Source: Bartonella harrusi (lineage in GTDB: Bacteria; Pseudomonadota; Alphaproteobacteria; Rhizobiales; Rhizobiaceae). Taken from it: 64,000 nt of DNA. This document shows, piece by piece, positions 44,723 through 57,011 of the stretch. The stretch is taken from positions 2,012,501-2,076,500 of the forward strand of contig NZ_CP101114.1 in NCBI RefSeq assembly GCF_024297065.1, read 5' to 3'. The stretch's first letter is position 1, and every line of letters starts with the position of its first letter. The position numbers and the translations under genes are program-made. The notes under the pieces are model-generated. The model searched no databases, was not told the DNA's origin, and saw only the letters and a list, made by a program, of their open reading frames with translations.

Positions 44723-45961
44723 ATGAAGAAAAATATTCTCATTATTGGTGCTGGAGGTGTTGCACAAGTCGTTGCGCATAAATGTGCTCAACACAATGAT
44801 ATTCTTGGTGACATTCATATTGCTTCACGAACACTCAAAAAATGTGAAGCTATCATTGCTTCCATTAAAGAAAAAAACACAATGAAAGAACAAGGGGTTC
44901 TTCAAGCCCATATGCTCAACGCAATGAATGTAGAAGAAACTGTAAAACTCATCCGAACAACAAAATGCGAAATTGTCATCAATGTTGGATCGGCCTTTCT
45001 TAACATGTCTGTTCTTTCAGCTTGTATTGAAACAAAATGCGCTTATATTGATACTGCAATTCACGAAGATCCTTTGAAAATTTGCGAAACTCCTCCTTGG
45101 TATGGCAATTATGAATGGCCTCGACGTCAAGAATGTGAAAAAGCTGGTATAACAGCTATTTTAGGCGCAGGTTTTGACCCAGGTGTTGTCAATGCTTATG
45201 CAGCATTCGCACGTGAGTGTTATTTTGATAAAATTACTGATATTGATATTATTGATATTAATGCTGGAAACCATGGACATTGGTTTGCCACGAATTTTGA
45301 CCCTGAAATCAACTTTCGAGAATTTACAGGCCAAGTATGGTCTTGGCAAAATAAAAAATGGGTTTCCAATAAAATGTTTGAAGTGAGCCATGAATGGAAT
45401 CTTCCCGTTGTTGGAAAACAAAAAGCCTATATGACAGGTCATGATGAAATTCATTCATTATCCAAAAATCTCGATGTTCAAAATGTTCGCTTCTGGATGG
45501 GATTTAGTGAACATTATATCAATGTTTTCACTGTTTTGAAAAATCTTGGGCTCTTATCCGAACAACCTATTAAAACAGCAGAAGGACAAGAGGTCGTTCC
45601 TTTGAAGGTTGTGAAAGCCGTCTTACCTGACCCTGCTTCATTAGCACCAAACTACACAGGAAAAACGTGTATTGGAGATCTCATTAAAGGTGAAAAAGAT
45701 GGTAAATCGAGAGAAGTTTTTATCTATAATGTAGCTGATCATAAACAAGCTTTTAATGAAACCGGTGCACAAGGTATTTCTTATACAGCTGGTGTACCAG
45801 CAGCCGTTGCATCCCTTCTTATTGCCACTGGTGAATGGGATGTTAAAACCATGGTCAATGTAGAAGAATTACCATCGCGCCCTTTCCTTAAACAACTTGA
45901 GCATATGGGGCTTTCAACTTGGATAAGAGAACAACAAGAAGAGATAAAATTACAGTTTTAA
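44723..45961 (+). CDS. Carboxyspermidine (carboxynorspermidine) synthase, saccharopine dehydrogenase family
   Basis: 412 residues. A Rossmann domain opens NILIIGAGGVAQVVAHKCAQ. It is followed by EIVINVGSAFLNMSVLSACI, TAIHEDPLKICE, the ILGAGFDPGVVNAYAAFA segment and the C-terminal AHPH-like domain with VPAAVASLLIATGEW. Annotated as LYS1/saccharopine dehydrogenase in many genomes, but the pairing with nspC indicates carboxyspermidine dehydrogenase, condensing aspartate semialdehyde with putrescine using NADPH. It is 57 bp downstream of nspC with its own AAGGAG. A strong terminator follows. Confidence 0.92.
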   Translation: MKKNILIIGAGGVAQVVAHKCAQHNDILGDIHIASRTLKKCEAIIASIKEKNTMKEQGVLQAHMLNAMNVEETVKLIRTTKCEIVINVGSAFLNMSVLSACIETKCAYIDTAIHEDPLKICETPPWYGNYEWPRRQECEKAGITAILGAGFDPGVVNAYAAFARECYFDKITDIDIIDINAGNHGHWFATNFDPEINFREFTGQVWSWQNKKWVSNKMFEVSHEWNLPVVGKQKAYMTGHDEIHSLSKNLDVQNVRFWMGFSEHYINVFTVLKNLGLLSEQPIKTAEGQEVVPLKVVKAVLPDPASLAPNYTGKTCIGDLIKGEKDGKSREVFIYNVADHKQAFNETGAQGISYTAGVPAAVASLLIATGEWDVKTMVNVEELPSRPFLKQLEHMGLSTWIREQQEEIKLQF

Positions 45962-45991
45962 GTGTATTTCCCATAACTGTAAAAGCTATAG

Positions 45992-46023
45992 AAAAACCGC
46001 CCCTTTAAAAGGGTGGTTTTTTT
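45992..46023 (+). terminator. Rho-independent terminator after the carboxyspermidine operon
   Basis: AAACCGCCC, a loop rich in T/A, and GGGTGGTTT followed by a T-run. The A-run on the other side lets it act in both directions, so it may also block read-through from the minus-strand relic. Confidence 0.85.
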
Positions 46024-46395
46024 AAAGTACCCAAGTCCATTTCACGACGCCGCCCGTGGATGGTATAACGTAAAAGCCATTGAGCACCACCATCTTTACG
46101 CTTATAAAGGTGCAAACCGGCACCATCATACTCTTTGCCAGCCCCCAATGTTGCGACAGCCCTTGGTATTGAGACGATTCATTAAAGGCATTTTTGCTCC
46201 TTTCTAAACTGTTTTCACCCCACACACAAACCCCGCTTATGATGTGCAAAAATATATTTTCACTTGATTCAACATAAGGGAATTTGAATTGAGAGAATCT
46301 TACAATATTCAGGAGTCTCATTTAACATGCAAAAAAAAAGTAAATTATCGTTATAAATCAATACGTTATCTTTATTATACAAGGTAAAACTCTAA
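46024..46395 (-). pseudogene. Integrase relic with leader, inverted (copy 8)
   Basis: Read on the minus strand, the leader (46395 to about 46205) carries TTGATTTATAACGATAATTT and GAATATTGTAAGATTCTCTC. The integrase N-terminus follows (AATGCCTTTAATGAATCGTC, then AAAGAGTATGATGGTGCCGG). The frame gives part of the DUF4102 domain and is then lost at the terminator end. It is similar in quality to copy 6. Confidence 0.8.
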
Positions 46396-46412
46396 AAATA
46401 ATACCTAAATAT

Positions 46413-47819
46413 TTAAATATGGAGTGGTTTAGCAAATGTTGCTAAAGCAGCTTCTCGCACGGCTTCTGATAGGGTAGGATGCGCATGGCAACAACGTCCC
46501 AAATCTTCTGATGAACCACCAAATTCCATTAAAACTGCAATTTCATGGATCATTTCACCAGCACCAAATCCAAGAATATGTCCACCTAAAACCCGATCTG
46601 TCTTTTTATCGGCAAGAATTTTAACAAACCCATCACTTTTTTGCATTGCACGTGCACGACCATTGGCCATAAAAGGAAATTTACCCACATGATAATCAAT
46701 ACCGTCCGCTTTAAGCTCTTCTTCAGTCTTTCCCACACTAGCAATTTCTGGTTGTGTATAAACAACACTAGGAATGACATCAAAATTAACGTGCCCCCTT
46801 TGACCTGCCAAAATTTCTGCTACAGCAACGCCTTCTTCCTCCGCCTTATGCGCTAGCATGGGCCCCTTAATAACATCACCAATTGCATAAATTCCTGGAA
46901 TATTGGTCTGCCAATGTGCATCAATATCAATAAAACCACGTTCATCCACTTTTATACCAGCTTCTCCCAAACCAAGACCTTCCGTATATGGAGAACGTCC
47001 AGTAGCAATAAGCACAACCTCAGCCTCTAAAGATTCAGCAGCACCACCTTTGACCGCTTCAAAATTCACTTGAGCCATTGAACCAGATTTCGTAATAGTG
47101 GTTACCTTTGCGCCCGTTTTATATTCAATTCCCTGTTTTTCCATTATTTTTTGGAACTGTCGTGAAACCTCACCATCCATTGAGCCTAAAACTTTGTTAA
47201 GATATTCAATAATGGTTACTTTAGCACCTAAGCGACTCCAAACAGAACCAAGCTCTGAACCAATAACACCAGCACCAACAACAATCATACGCGCTGGTAC
47301 TTTTTCAAGAGCAAGAGCTCCCGTAGAAGAGACAATAACCTTTTCATCAATTTCAACATTGACACCCGGAATACTGGAACTCTCTGAACCTGTTGCAATA
47401 ATAATATTTTTTGTTGCAATCGTTTGTTGACGTCCGTCCCTAGCAACCACTTCAACTTGACCTGCGCCTAAAATTTTGGCTGTACCAAAGAAAGTATCAA
47501 CTTTATTCTTTTTCATCAAAAAAGAGACACCACTGGTATTGGCTGTAACAACCGCCTTTTTATGTGCCATCATTTGATCGAGATTAAGCTTAGATTTTTC
47601 AATAGAAATACCAAGTGTTTCAAAGCCATGCTGCGTTTCAGCAAACACTTCTGAAGCATGTAACAATGCTTTAGAAGGAATACAGCCAACGTTAAGACAA
47701 GTCCCTCCCAGCGTTGTACGTTTTTCAATAATTGCCGTTTTAAGCCCCAATTGTGCGGACTTTATTGCTGCAACATACCCCCCTGGTCCCGCTCCAATTA
47801 CAACCACATCATAAGACAT
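46413..47819 (-). CDS. lpd: Dihydrolipoyl dehydrogenase (E3)
   Basis: 468 residues. FAD-binding VVVIGAGPGGYVAAIKSAQL, the redox disulfide GGTCLNVGCIPSK (Cys41, Cys46), the NAD-binding MIVVGAGVIGSELGSVWSRL, the second FAD segment YAIGDVIKGPMLAHKAEEEG and the catalytic His-Glu of CHAHPTLSEAVREA are present. It reoxidises dihydrolipoyl groups of the SucB component. As last gene of the mdh-suc cluster it is the E3 of 2-oxoglutarate dehydrogenase. It lies 33 bp after sucB. Confidence 0.97.
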   Translation of the reverse strand: MSYDVVVIGAGPGGYVAAIKSAQLGLKTAIIEKRTTLGGTCLNVGCIPSKALLHASEVFAETQHGFETLGISIEKSKLNLDQMMAHKKAVVTANTSGVSFLMKKNKVDTFFGTAKILGAGQVEVVARDGRQQTIATKNIIIATGSESSSIPGVNVEIDEKVIVSSTGALALEKVPARMIVVGAGVIGSELGSVWSRLGAKVTIIEYLNKVLGSMDGEVSRQFQKIMEKQGIEYKTGAKVTTITKSGSMAQVNFEAVKGGAAESLEAEVVLIATGRSPYTEGLGLGEAGIKVDERGFIDIDAHWQTNIPGIYAIGDVIKGPMLAHKAEEEGVAVAEILAGQRGHVNFDVIPSVVYTQPEIASVGKTEEELKADGIDYHVGKFPFMANGRARAMQKSDGFVKILADKKTDRVLGGHILGFGAGEMIHEIAVLMEFGGSSEDLGRCCHAHPTLSEAVREAALATFAKPLHI

Positions 47820-47851
47820 CCGTTTTTCCTTTCATCCTGAAAACTGTAATT

Positions 47852-49108
47852 TTACAAGTCAAGAACAAGGCGTTCCGGATCTTCTAAACTTTCCTTAACA
47901 CGCACAAGGAAAGTCACAGCTTCTTGTCCATCTACAATACGATGATCGTAAGAAAGTGCTAAATACATCATAGGGCGAATAGCAATCTGCCCCTCAACAA
48001 CCATTGCCCGCTCTTTAATCGCATGCATTCCTAAAATACCAGATTGTGGGGCATTCAAAATCGGTGTTGACATTAATGATCCATAAACTCCCCCATTGGT
48101 AATGGTGAAAGTTCCCCCTTGCATATCAGAAACGGCTAATTTTCCATCACGAGCAAGGCGCCCCAAACGACCAATTTCTTTTTCAATCTCCGCTAACGAC
48201 ATCTGATCTGCATCACGAACCACAGGAACAACAAGCCCTTTATCTGTTCCAACAGCAATTCCAACATTGACATAGTTTTTATAAATAATATCGGTCCCAT
48301 CAATTTCAGCATTAACAGCAGGAAGTTCTTTCAATGTATGACAAACAGCCTTGGTAAAAAATCCCATAAAACCAAGCTTAACCCCATGTTTCTTTTCAAA
48401 AAGATCCTTATAACGCTTACGCAAATCCATCACCGCCGACATATCAACCTCATTAAATGTGGTTAACATCGCTGCTATATTTTGTGCATCTTTAAGACGG
48501 CGCGCAATTGTTTGGCGCAATTTAGTCATACGAACCCGTTCCTCACGTCTTTCTTGATCAAAAGCAGCTGAAGAGCTGGATACAGAAGCAGAAGTAGGAC
48601 TGGACACAGAGGCAGAACTGGATATAGAAACAGCAGGAGCTGGTGCCTTTATCCCTTGTGCCAAAACACCAAGAACATCTTCTTTAAGAATCTGTCCACG
48701 TTTTCCAGAACCTGAAACATCGTTTTTTGTAATATTGTTTTCAGCCATTAATTTTGCTGCTGAAGGAGCAGGCGGCATTGCACTGCTCGAAGAAGAAGGT
48801 TTATCCAATTCAGATGGCGTTGTTGGCACAGATGTCTCAGAAGACGATGGTGTTTTAGCAACACCAGCTGCTCCAGCTTCAACGGCTCCTAAAAGTGCAT
48901 TCACCTCAACCGTATCACCTTCCTTTGCAATAATTTCAGATAATTTCCCCGCAACAGGCGAAGGAACCTCAACTGTTACTTTATCGGTTTCTAATTCAAC
49001 CAAAGGCTCATCCATCGCAACGGACTCACCAAGTTTTTTAAACCATTTTCCAACGGTTGCTTCGGTAACTGATTCGCCCAAGGTAGGAACACGGATTTCA
49101 GTAGTCAT
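47852..49108 (-). CDS. sucB: Dihydrolipoyllysine-residue succinyltransferase (E2)
   Basis: 418 residues. A lipoyl domain (1-78) has Lys43 in [16 protein letters not shown] Ser/Pro/Ala-rich linker follows, then a peripheral subunit-binding domain (about 115-150, [20 protein letters not shown]) and a second low-complexity Ser/Ala linker ([20 protein letters not shown]). The catalytic domain ends with the [14 protein letters not shown] active-site motif. It forms the core of 2-oxoglutarate dehydrogenase. It starts 32 bp after the sucA stop. Confidence 0.97.
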   Translation of the reverse strand: MTTEIRVPTLGESVTEATVGKWFKKLGESVAMDEPLVELETDKVTVEVPSPVAGKLSEIIAKEGDTVEVNALLGAVEAGAAGVAKTPSSSETSVPTTPSELDKPSSSSSAMPPAPSAAKLMAENNITKNDVSGSGKRGQILKEDVLGVLAQGIKAPAPAVSISSSASVSSPTSASVSSSSAAFDQERREERVRMTKLRQTIARRLKDAQNIAAMLTTFNEVDMSAVMDLRKRYKDLFEKKHGVKLGFMGFFTKAVCHTLKELPAVNAEIDGTDIIYKNYVNVGIAVGTDKGLVVPVVRDADQMSLAEIEKEIGRLGRLARDGKLAVSDMQGGTFTITNGGVYGSLMSTPILNAPQSGILGMHAIKERAMVVEGQIAIRPMMYLALSYDHRIVDGQEAVTFLVRVKESLEDPERLVLDL

Positions 49109-49140
49109 AATATTTTTCCATACATCAGAGTAGTCATAAA

Positions 49141-52140
49141 TTAAGAATCTAACGCGTCTTCAAGAAACGCAGTCAGTTGTTCAAGATGTTGCGTCATTAA
49201 CCCAGAGGCTGGTGACGCACTTGCAGGACGCCCTGCATAACGTGCACGTGAATATTGCGCATTAATATGCGTCAAAACCCATTCTAAATAAGGCTCAATA
49301 AATGACCAAGCCCCCATATTTTTTGGTTCCTCTTGGCACCAAACAATTTCTGCTTGCAAAAAGCGTGACAAAACATCCACCAAAGCTTTTGCAGGAAAAG
49401 GATAAAGTTGTTCAACGCGCAGCAAATAAACATTATCAATGCCTCTTTTTTCACGCTCTTCATAAAGATCATAATAAACCTTACCCGTACAAAGAACGAT
49501 ACGGCGAATTTTACTATCTTTCTGCAATTTAATAACAGCATTTTTGAGCGTTTCTGTATCATCAAGCAACAAACGCTGAAAATTCATTTCTGGTCCCATT
49601 TCATTGAGAAAAGAAACGGCCCGCTTATGACGCAAAAGTGACTTTGGTGTCATTAAAATTAAAGGTTTACGAAAATCGCGTTTAATCTGCCGACGCAGAA
49701 TATGAAAATAATTTGCTGGAGTCGTACAATTAGCAACCTGCATATTATCTTCCGCACACAATTGAAGGAAGCGCTCTAAACGTGCTGAAGAATGCTCTGG
49801 TCCTTGCCCCTCAAAACCATGAGGCAACAAACATACAAGACCAGACATACGAAGCCATTTACGTTCAGCAGAGGAGATAAATTGATCAAAAATGACCTGC
49901 GCTCCATTAGAAAAGTCACCAAATTGCGCTTCCCAAAGAGTCAATCCTCGTGGTCTCGCAAGAGAATATCCATATTCGAAACCAAGAACAGCCTCTTCAG
50001 AGAGCATAGAATTGACAACCTCATAAAGCGCTTGACCCTCTCTCAAATGATTCAAAGGAATGTAGCGCGCTTCATTTTCTTGATCATAAAGAACTGAATG
50101 GCGTTGTGAAAAAGTTCCACGCTCAACATCTTCACCGGAAAGGCGCACCGGCGCTCCTTCTAAGCAAAGTGAACCAAAAGCTAAAGCTTCAGCTGTTGCC
50201 CAATCAACACCTTCACCAGTTTCAAAAATCTTAGCACGGTTACTTAAAAAGCGCTGTATCGTTTTATGCACATGAAAGTCTGCTGGAATCTCAACAAGTT
50301 TCTGACCAATTTCCTTTAAAGTTTCAATCGCAACGCCTGTTTTTCCACAATGTTGCTCTTCAGCACTATTAGAAGCCTTGAGCCCTGTCCAACTCCCATC
50401 AAGCCAATCGGCTTTATTAGGTTTATAAGAAGTGCTGGCTTCAAATTCACCTTCCAGCTTATCGCGCCATTGTTTTTTTTGCCGTTCAATATCTTCTGCA
50501 GCAATCACTCCTTCTTCTACCAACTGATTACCATAAAGCTGAAGCGTTGTTTTATGATCACGAATTGCTTTATACATAAGCGGTTGTGTAAAGGAAGGTT
50601 CATCGCCTTCATTATGTCCATAACGACGATAACAGAACATATCAATCACCACCGGTTTATGGAAAATCTGACGAAATTCTGTTGCCACTTTTACAACAAA
50701 GACTACTGCCTCAGGATCATCACCATTGACATGAAAAATTGGTGCATCAATCATTTTCGCCACATCCGATGGATAAGGTGAGGAACGCAAAAAGCGTGGA
50801 TCTGTTGTAAAACCAATCTGATTATTGATAATGACATGAACAGATCCAGCAACGCTATAACCTCTAAGACCTGAAAGGCCAAAAGTCTCCTGAATAACAC
50901 CCTGCCCAGCAAAGGCAGCATCACCGTGAATAAGTAACGGCAAAACCTTTGAACGTTCACTCAACGGGAGTGAATCCGTATTTTTAGAATCCACAAGTTG
51001 ATCTTGTTTAGCCCGTGCTTTACCAATAACAACTGGATCAACAATCTCAAGATGAGAGGGATTCGCTAAAAGCGATAAATGAACTTTTTTACCATCAAAC
51101 TCAAGATCAGCTGAAGTTCCCAAATGGTATTTAACATCACCCGATCCCTCCACATCATCAGGCTTATAAGATCCCCCCTTAAATTCGTGAAAAATGGCAC
51201 GATGTGGTTTTGCAAGAACTTGTGAAAGAACATTTAAACGACCACGATGCGCCATCCCTAAAATGATTTCCTGTACCCCCAAAGCACTACTACATCTAAT
51301 AATCTGTTCAAGAGCAGGAATTAAAGCCTCACCACCATCAAGTCCAAAACGCTTGGTTCCTTTATATTTCGTATCTAAAAACTGCTCGAACCCCTCTGCT
51401 TCAATAAGCTTATTAAGGATAGCCTTTTTGCCCTTCTGCGTGAAGGCAACGCGCTTATTTGGTCCTTCAATACGCTCTTGAAGCCACGCTTTTTGAGCTG
51501 GATCAGAAATATGCATATACTCAATTCCAATTGTTGAACAATAGGTTCGATTGAGGATATCAAGCATTTGCGGAATAGTTGCGTATTCTAAGCCTAACAC
51601 ATTATCAATAAAAATGGAGCGCTCATAATCAGCAGGAGTAAAACCATAAGTTTCTGGAGAAAGTTCCTTATAGTCTTCAAGTTTTTTTGCCAATTGAAGA
51701 GGATCGAGCTTTGCACGAAGGTGCCCACGAGCACGAAAGGCACGAATCATCATGAGAGCATGGACGGAATCACGGGTCGCTCGAATAACATCTTGTTCGC
51801 TGGAAGCTTTTCCTTTTTGCGCAGCATTTATTGCTGCTTTTTCTTTTAATTTATCACCAACATATTTTTCAAGGACAGACCAATCACCATCGAGAGCAGA
51901 AACCAACTCACCATTTGCCTTTAACGGCCAATAATCACGTTGCCATGTTGCTCCTTCAGCATTTTTTAAAACATCTTCTTTTTTATCATGAAGATTTTCA
52001 AAAAAAGTACGCCACTGTGAATCTACGCTAGTAGGATCTTTTTCATATTCGGCATAAAGCTGATCTATATAATCGGCATTTCCACCATACAGAAATGATG
52101 TTTGTGCAAAAAGACTATTTATCTCGTCCTGCCTTGCCAT
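49141..52140 (-). CDS. sucA: 2-oxoglutarate dehydrogenase E1 component
   Basis: 999 residues, the full E1o length. The N-terminal [10 protein letters not shown] segment is followed by the thiamine diphosphate sites: [20 protein letters not shown], the Mg-binding [20 protein letters not shown] with NNQIGFTT, and the substrate-binding [20 protein letters not shown]. The C-terminal half has [40 protein letters not shown] and VRIEQLYPFP-like [21 protein letters not shown] precedes the ATG. It decarboxylates 2-oxoglutarate in the TCA cycle, with SucB and Lpd. Confidence 0.98.
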   Translation of the reverse strand: MARQDEINSLFAQTSFLYGGNADYIDQLYAEYEKDPTSVDSQWRTFFENLHDKKEDVLKNAEGATWQRDYWPLKANGELVSALDGDWSVLEKYVGDKLKEKAAINAAQKGKASSEQDVIRATRDSVHALMMIRAFRARGHLRAKLDPLQLAKKLEDYKELSPETYGFTPADYERSIFIDNVLGLEYATIPQMLDILNRTYCSTIGIEYMHISDPAQKAWLQERIEGPNKRVAFTQKGKKAILNKLIEAEGFEQFLDTKYKGTKRFGLDGGEALIPALEQIIRCSSALGVQEIILGMAHRGRLNVLSQVLAKPHRAIFHEFKGGSYKPDDVEGSGDVKYHLGTSADLEFDGKKVHLSLLANPSHLEIVDPVVIGKARAKQDQLVDSKNTDSLPLSERSKVLPLLIHGDAAFAGQGVIQETFGLSGLRGYSVAGSVHVIINNQIGFTTDPRFLRSSPYPSDVAKMIDAPIFHVNGDDPEAVVFVVKVATEFRQIFHKPVVIDMFCYRRYGHNEGDEPSFTQPLMYKAIRDHKTTLQLYGNQLVEEGVIAAEDIERQKKQWRDKLEGEFEASTSYKPNKADWLDGSWTGLKASNSAEEQHCGKTGVAIETLKEIGQKLVEIPADFHVHKTIQRFLSNRAKIFETGEGVDWATAEALAFGSLCLEGAPVRLSGEDVERGTFSQRHSVLYDQENEARYIPLNHLREGQALYEVVNSMLSEEAVLGFEYGYSLARPRGLTLWEAQFGDFSNGAQVIFDQFISSAERKWLRMSGLVCLLPHGFEGQGPEHSSARLERFLQLCAEDNMQVANCTTPANYFHILRRQIKRDFRKPLILMTPKSLLRHKRAVSFLNEMGPEMNFQRLLLDDTETLKNAVIKLQKDSKIRRIVLCTGKVYYDLYEEREKRGIDNVYLLRVEQLYPFPAKALVDVLSRFLQAEIVWCQEEPKNMGAWSFIEPYLEWVLTHINAQYSRARYAGRPASASPASGLMTQHLEQLTAFLEDALDS

Positions 52141-52290
52141 ATACCTCTCCGGAACATTAATTCCGTCTCCTTACATTTTTTAACCTTTAATGCTCATAAA
52201 GCAAACGGGGGTTAAGAATTCTAAAAAGTTTTTCCTTTTTTATCCAATATTTCATCCAAATAAGGATAATTTCTTATTCAGATGAAGTTT

Positions 52291-53193
52291 TTACCCTTTC
52301 AAAACTGATATCAAGGTTTTTCCTATCTGTGATGGTGAAGGAGAAACCCTAATCCCTGCCGATTCCATTGCAGCAATTTTATCTTCTGCGCCACCTTTAC
52401 CACCGGAGATAACAGCACCAGCATGCCCCATTGTACGCCCTGGAGGAGCTGTACGACCAGCAACAAAACCAACCACTGGTTTTTTACGACCTTTTCTTGC
52501 CTCATCTTGAAGGAACTGTGCCGCTTCTTCTTCAGCAGAACCACCAATTTCACCAATCATAACAATAGACTGGGTTTCTTCATCGGCTAAAAACATTTCT
52601 AAGACATCAATGAATTCGGTACCTTTAACAGGATCACCACCAATACCAATAGCTGTTGTCTGTCCCAGACCCTCATGACTCGTTTGAAAAACAGCTTCAT
52701 AAGTCAAAGTTCCTGACCGCGAGACAACCCCAACAGAGCCTTTTCTAAAAATAGAACCAGGCATAATACCAATTTTACATTCATCGGGAGTGAGAACACC
52801 AGGACAATTAGGGCCAATAAGACGTGATTTTGATGTCTCCAATCTCGCCTTGACTTTAACCATATCCATAACAGGAATACCTTCGGTAATGCAGATAATC
52901 AAACGAATTTCAGCATCAATAGCTTCTATAATAGCTGCAGCAGCCCCTGCAGGTGGAACATAAATAACGGAAGCATCTGCGCCTGTTTTTTCTTTTCCTT
53001 CTGCAACACTGGAAAAGATAGGAAGAGTTTCACCTTTTGCACCTTTCCATGTTTCACCACCCTTTTTAGGATTAACACCACCAACCATTTGCGTGCCATG
53101 ATAAGCAAGCGCTTGCTCTGTATGAAATGTTCCTGTTTTTCCTGTAAGCCCCTGAACCAGAACCTTTGTATTTTTATTCACAAGAATTGACAT
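52291..53193 (-). CDS. sucD: Succinyl-CoA synthetase subunit alpha
   Basis: 300 residues. The CoA-binding Rossmann part is [20 protein letters not shown] and [11 protein letters not shown]. The remaining landmarks are [52 protein letters not shown] and the phosphohistidine segment [18 protein letters not shown] lies in front of the ATG, and the gene begins 3 bp after sucC. With SucC it converts succinyl-CoA to succinate with ATP or GTP formation. Confidence 0.97.
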   Translation of the reverse strand: MSILVNKNTKVLVQGLTGKTGTFHTEQALAYHGTQMVGGVNPKKGGETWKGAKGETLPIFSSVAEGKEKTGADASVIYVPPAGAAAAIIEAIDAEIRLIICITEGIPVMDMVKVKARLETSKSRLIGPNCPGVLTPDECKIGIMPGSIFRKGSVGVVSRSGTLTYEAVFQTSHEGLGQTTAIGIGGDPVKGTEFIDVLEMFLADEETQSIVMIGEIGGSAEEEAAQFLQDEARKGRKKPVVGFVAGRTAPPGRTMGHAGAVISGGKGGAEDKIAAMESAGIRVSPSPSQIGKTLISVLKG

Positions 53194-53196
53194 AGT

Positions 53197-54393
53197 TTAA
53201 GCTCCCTTCACGGCCGCAACGATTTTTTGAGCAGCATCATCTAAATCATCAGCGGGAATAACATTCAAACCACTGTCATTAATAATCGCCTTACCCTGCT
53301 CAACATTTGTGCCCTCAAGACGGACAACCAAAGGAACCTTTAAACCAACGTCTCTCACAGCAGCAACCACACCTTCAGCAATAACATCGCAACGCATAAT
53401 ACCACCAAAAATATTAACCAAAATGCCTTTAACATTCGGATCAGCAGTAATAATTTTAAAAGCAGCCGTTACCTTTTCTTTTGAAGCTCCACCACCAACA
53501 TCAAGGAAATTTGCTGGTTCAGCGCCATAAAGCTTAATGATATCCATTGTCGCCATAGCAAGACCTGCACCATTGACCATGCAACCAATTGTGCCCTCAA
53601 GAGCAACATAAGCAAGATCATGCTTTGACGCTTCAATCTCTTTCGGGTCCTCCTCTGAAAGATCGCGCAATTCCAAAATATCAGGATGACGGAACAAAGC
53701 ATTATTGTCAAAAGAAACTTTTGCATCAAGAACACGCAAACGACCATCTTTCATCACAATAAGCGGATTGATTTCAAGAAGGCTCATATCTTTTTCACAA
53801 AACACCTTATAGAGAATTGGAAAAAGCTTTTCCCCATCTTCTCGTGCACTATCGCGCAATTCTAATGCATCACAAAGCCTTGTACAATCAGCAGAGGTAA
53901 CACCCTGTAGCGCATCAATGGGTAATGTTAATATTTTTTCTGGTGTTTCTTCAGCAACTGTTTCAATATCCATTCCCCCTTCCGTTGAAACAACGAAGGA
54001 AACCCGACCAACTGTACGATCAACCAACAATGAAAGATAAAGCTCCCGCTCGATATCGGCACCGTCTTCAATATAAAGGCGATTAACCTGTTTACCCTCT
54101 GGACCTGTTTGTTTTGTTACCAAAGTTTTACCAAACATTTCTTGAACATTTGCAACAACTTCTTCAACGGATTTTGCAAGCCGAACACCACCCTTTGCTT
54201 CAGGACCGAGTTCTTTAAACTTACCCTTACCACGACCACCAGCGTGTATTTGACTTTTCACAACATAGAGCGGTCCAGGCAATTTCTTTGCCCATTTTTC
54301 AGCTTGTTCTACAGAATAAACAGCAACACCGTTTGCAATTGGCGCTCCATATTCATGAAGCAGACGTTTAGCCTGATATTCATGGATATTCAT
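53197..54393 (-). CDS. sucC: Succinyl-CoA synthetase subunit beta
   Basis: 398 residues. An ATP-grasp domain has [40 protein letters not shown] and [16 protein letters not shown]. The C-terminal flavodoxin-like domain has [36 protein letters not shown] and [15 protein letters not shown]. The length is normal. It sits between mdh and sucD in the conserved TCA cluster; AAGGACA precedes the ATG. Confidence 0.97.
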   Translation of the reverse strand: MNIHEYQAKRLLHEYGAPIANGVAVYSVEQAEKWAKKLPGPLYVVKSQIHAGGRGKGKFKELGPEAKGGVRLAKSVEEVVANVQEMFGKTLVTKQTGPEGKQVNRLYIEDGADIERELYLSLLVDRTVGRVSFVVSTEGGMDIETVAEETPEKILTLPIDALQGVTSADCTRLCDALELRDSAREDGEKLFPILYKVFCEKDMSLLEINPLIVMKDGRLRVLDAKVSFDNNALFRHPDILELRDLSEEDPKEIEASKHDLAYVALEGTIGCMVNGAGLAMATMDIIKLYGAEPANFLDVGGGASKEKVTAAFKIITADPNVKGILVNIFGGIMRCDVIAEGVVAAVRDVGLKVPLVVRLEGTNVEQGKAIINDSGLNVIPADDLDDAAQKIVAAVKGA

Positions 54394-54485
54394 GCATTTG
54401 TCCTTTTCTTTTACGGATTATTTTATTAATCCTCAAATTTTAATATTTTAAAGACTCTGTTTTAATGAACAGAATCCTACGCAAT

Positions 54486-55520
<1,035 letters not shown>

Positions 55521-55738
55521 TTAGCTATATTTTCAACAACATCAACAAAAAGAGAAAATATGAAACTTACCAAATTTTTCTTTTCACAAAAGCAATAATT
55601 CCCCATAGAAACAACTATTAGAAAATTACCATGAAGTATCGATAAAATGAATTAAAAAAAAATACAACAGAATTATCACAATTCTTTTAAAGGCAAAGAG
55701 TTATTGTTCTTATGGTTTACATAAAGATAAAGTTATGT

Positions 55739-56914
55739 TCAACTTTCCCCCTTTAAAAGAAAATGTTCTGCCCAAAACTTCAAATAATCTTGGCTTTGCA
55801 TTTCAAAAAGACGTGATTGTGTTCTTTTAAACTCAAATGTTTCTGTCGTCTGAGCACGTCCCTTATATAAATTCTCAAGAACATCCGCCGCTGACATAAA
55901 TAATCTTATGTAGCGTTCATAAAGAATATCGATGAGTAAAATAAATCGTTTCGTTTCATTACGACAGGTATCATCCATGACAGGGACATTATCGATAAAA
56001 ATCGTGTGATAACGCCCAGCTAATGCTAAATATTCAGCTGCGGCCAAAGGCTTTGCACATAAATCTTGATAATCAAAGCGCGCGCATCCTCCCCCAGAGC
56101 GTGGAATATGAATAAAACGCCTTCTTATAGCAAGTTCATCAGAGGTTTCTTTTTGTCCTTCTAGCACCAATGCCCAAGCTTGATCCATGCGCTCATTTGC
56201 TTCCAATCCTAACGGTGTTATATACACATGTTGTAGATTTGATTTTTCAAGACGATAATCTGTCTTAGCATCAAGATTGACAATACGAACATGTACTTTC
56301 AAAATTTGAATAAAGGGCAAAAAAAGCTCTCGATTTAAACCATTGTAATAAAGATTATCGGGAGCAACATTTGAAGTCGCAACGAAGAAAACCCCTTTAT
56401 CAAACAAAGCAGAAATGAGACGCCCCAACACCATGGCATCAGCAATATCTGTCACGCTAAATTCATCAAAACAAAGCACCCGAGCTTCTTGTGCAAGATC
56501 TTCAGCAACAACTAAAATAGGATTATCTTTTCCAGCTTTTCCGTTAGCTGATATTTGACGATAAAAATTAATGCGTTCATGCACATCAGCCATAAAATCA
56601 TTAAAATGCGCACGCTTTTTACGTTCTTGTGGCAAACAAGAAAAAAACAAATCCATAAGCATGGTTTTGCCTCGTCCTACTTCACCATAAATATATAATC
56701 CCCGTGAGGAATTATCACTTTGTCTTGAGCAACGAAAAAAATTTTGTTTTTTCTTCTTGAAAAAGTGCCAAAACAGCCAAGGACGCGAAACATTTTGTTC
56801 CATAATATTTTGTAATAAATGATCAAAATGCTCTGCTAAAGCCAATTGAGCAGGATCAAAATTGATTTTTCCTTTGTATACCAACTCCTTATAGCGTCCT
56901 GACACCAAAACCAT
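55739..56914 (-). CDS. zapE: Cell division protein ZapE (AFG1-like ATPase)
   Basis: 391 residues. Walker A is GEVGRGKTMLM (about residues 77-87). The other landmarks are the AFG1 motif HFNDFMADVHERI, Walker B VLCFDEFSVTDIADAM, the sensor VATSNVAPDNLYYNGLNREL and the C-terminal LIDILYERYIRLFMSAADVL. ZapE-type ATPases interact with FtsZ during division; mitochondrial AFG1 relatives handle membrane proteins. Position upstream of mdh matches Rhizobiales. A Lys/Phe-rich insert (FFKKKKQNFFRCSRQSDNSS) precedes the P-loop. Confidence 0.93.
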   Translation of the reverse strand: MVLVSGRYKELVYKGKINFDPAQLALAEHFDHLLQNIMEQNVSRPWLFWHFFKKKKQNFFRCSRQSDNSSRGLYIYGEVGRGKTMLMDLFFSCLPQERKKRAHFNDFMADVHERINFYRQISANGKAGKDNPILVVAEDLAQEARVLCFDEFSVTDIADAMVLGRLISALFDKGVFFVATSNVAPDNLYYNGLNRELFLPFIQILKVHVRIVNLDAKTDYRLEKSNLQHVYITPLGLEANERMDQAWALVLEGQKETSDELAIRRRFIHIPRSGGGCARFDYQDLCAKPLAAAEYLALAGRYHTIFIDNVPVMDDTCRNETKRFILLIDILYERYIRLFMSAADVLENLYKGRAQTTETFEFKRTQSRLFEMQSQDYLKFWAEHFLLKGES

Positions 56915-57011
56915 CCAAACAACCTTTATAACCCGTTTTCAATGAAAAAGATGCGCTTTCGTCATAAACCAATATCTATATTTAAATTTTTCATAATCAG
57001 TCAAAAACAAT

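Noticed and set aside
50350..50781. Open frame of 143 codons antisense to sucA
   Set aside because: The sucA protein is intact and conserved across this stretch; the antisense frame shows no motif.
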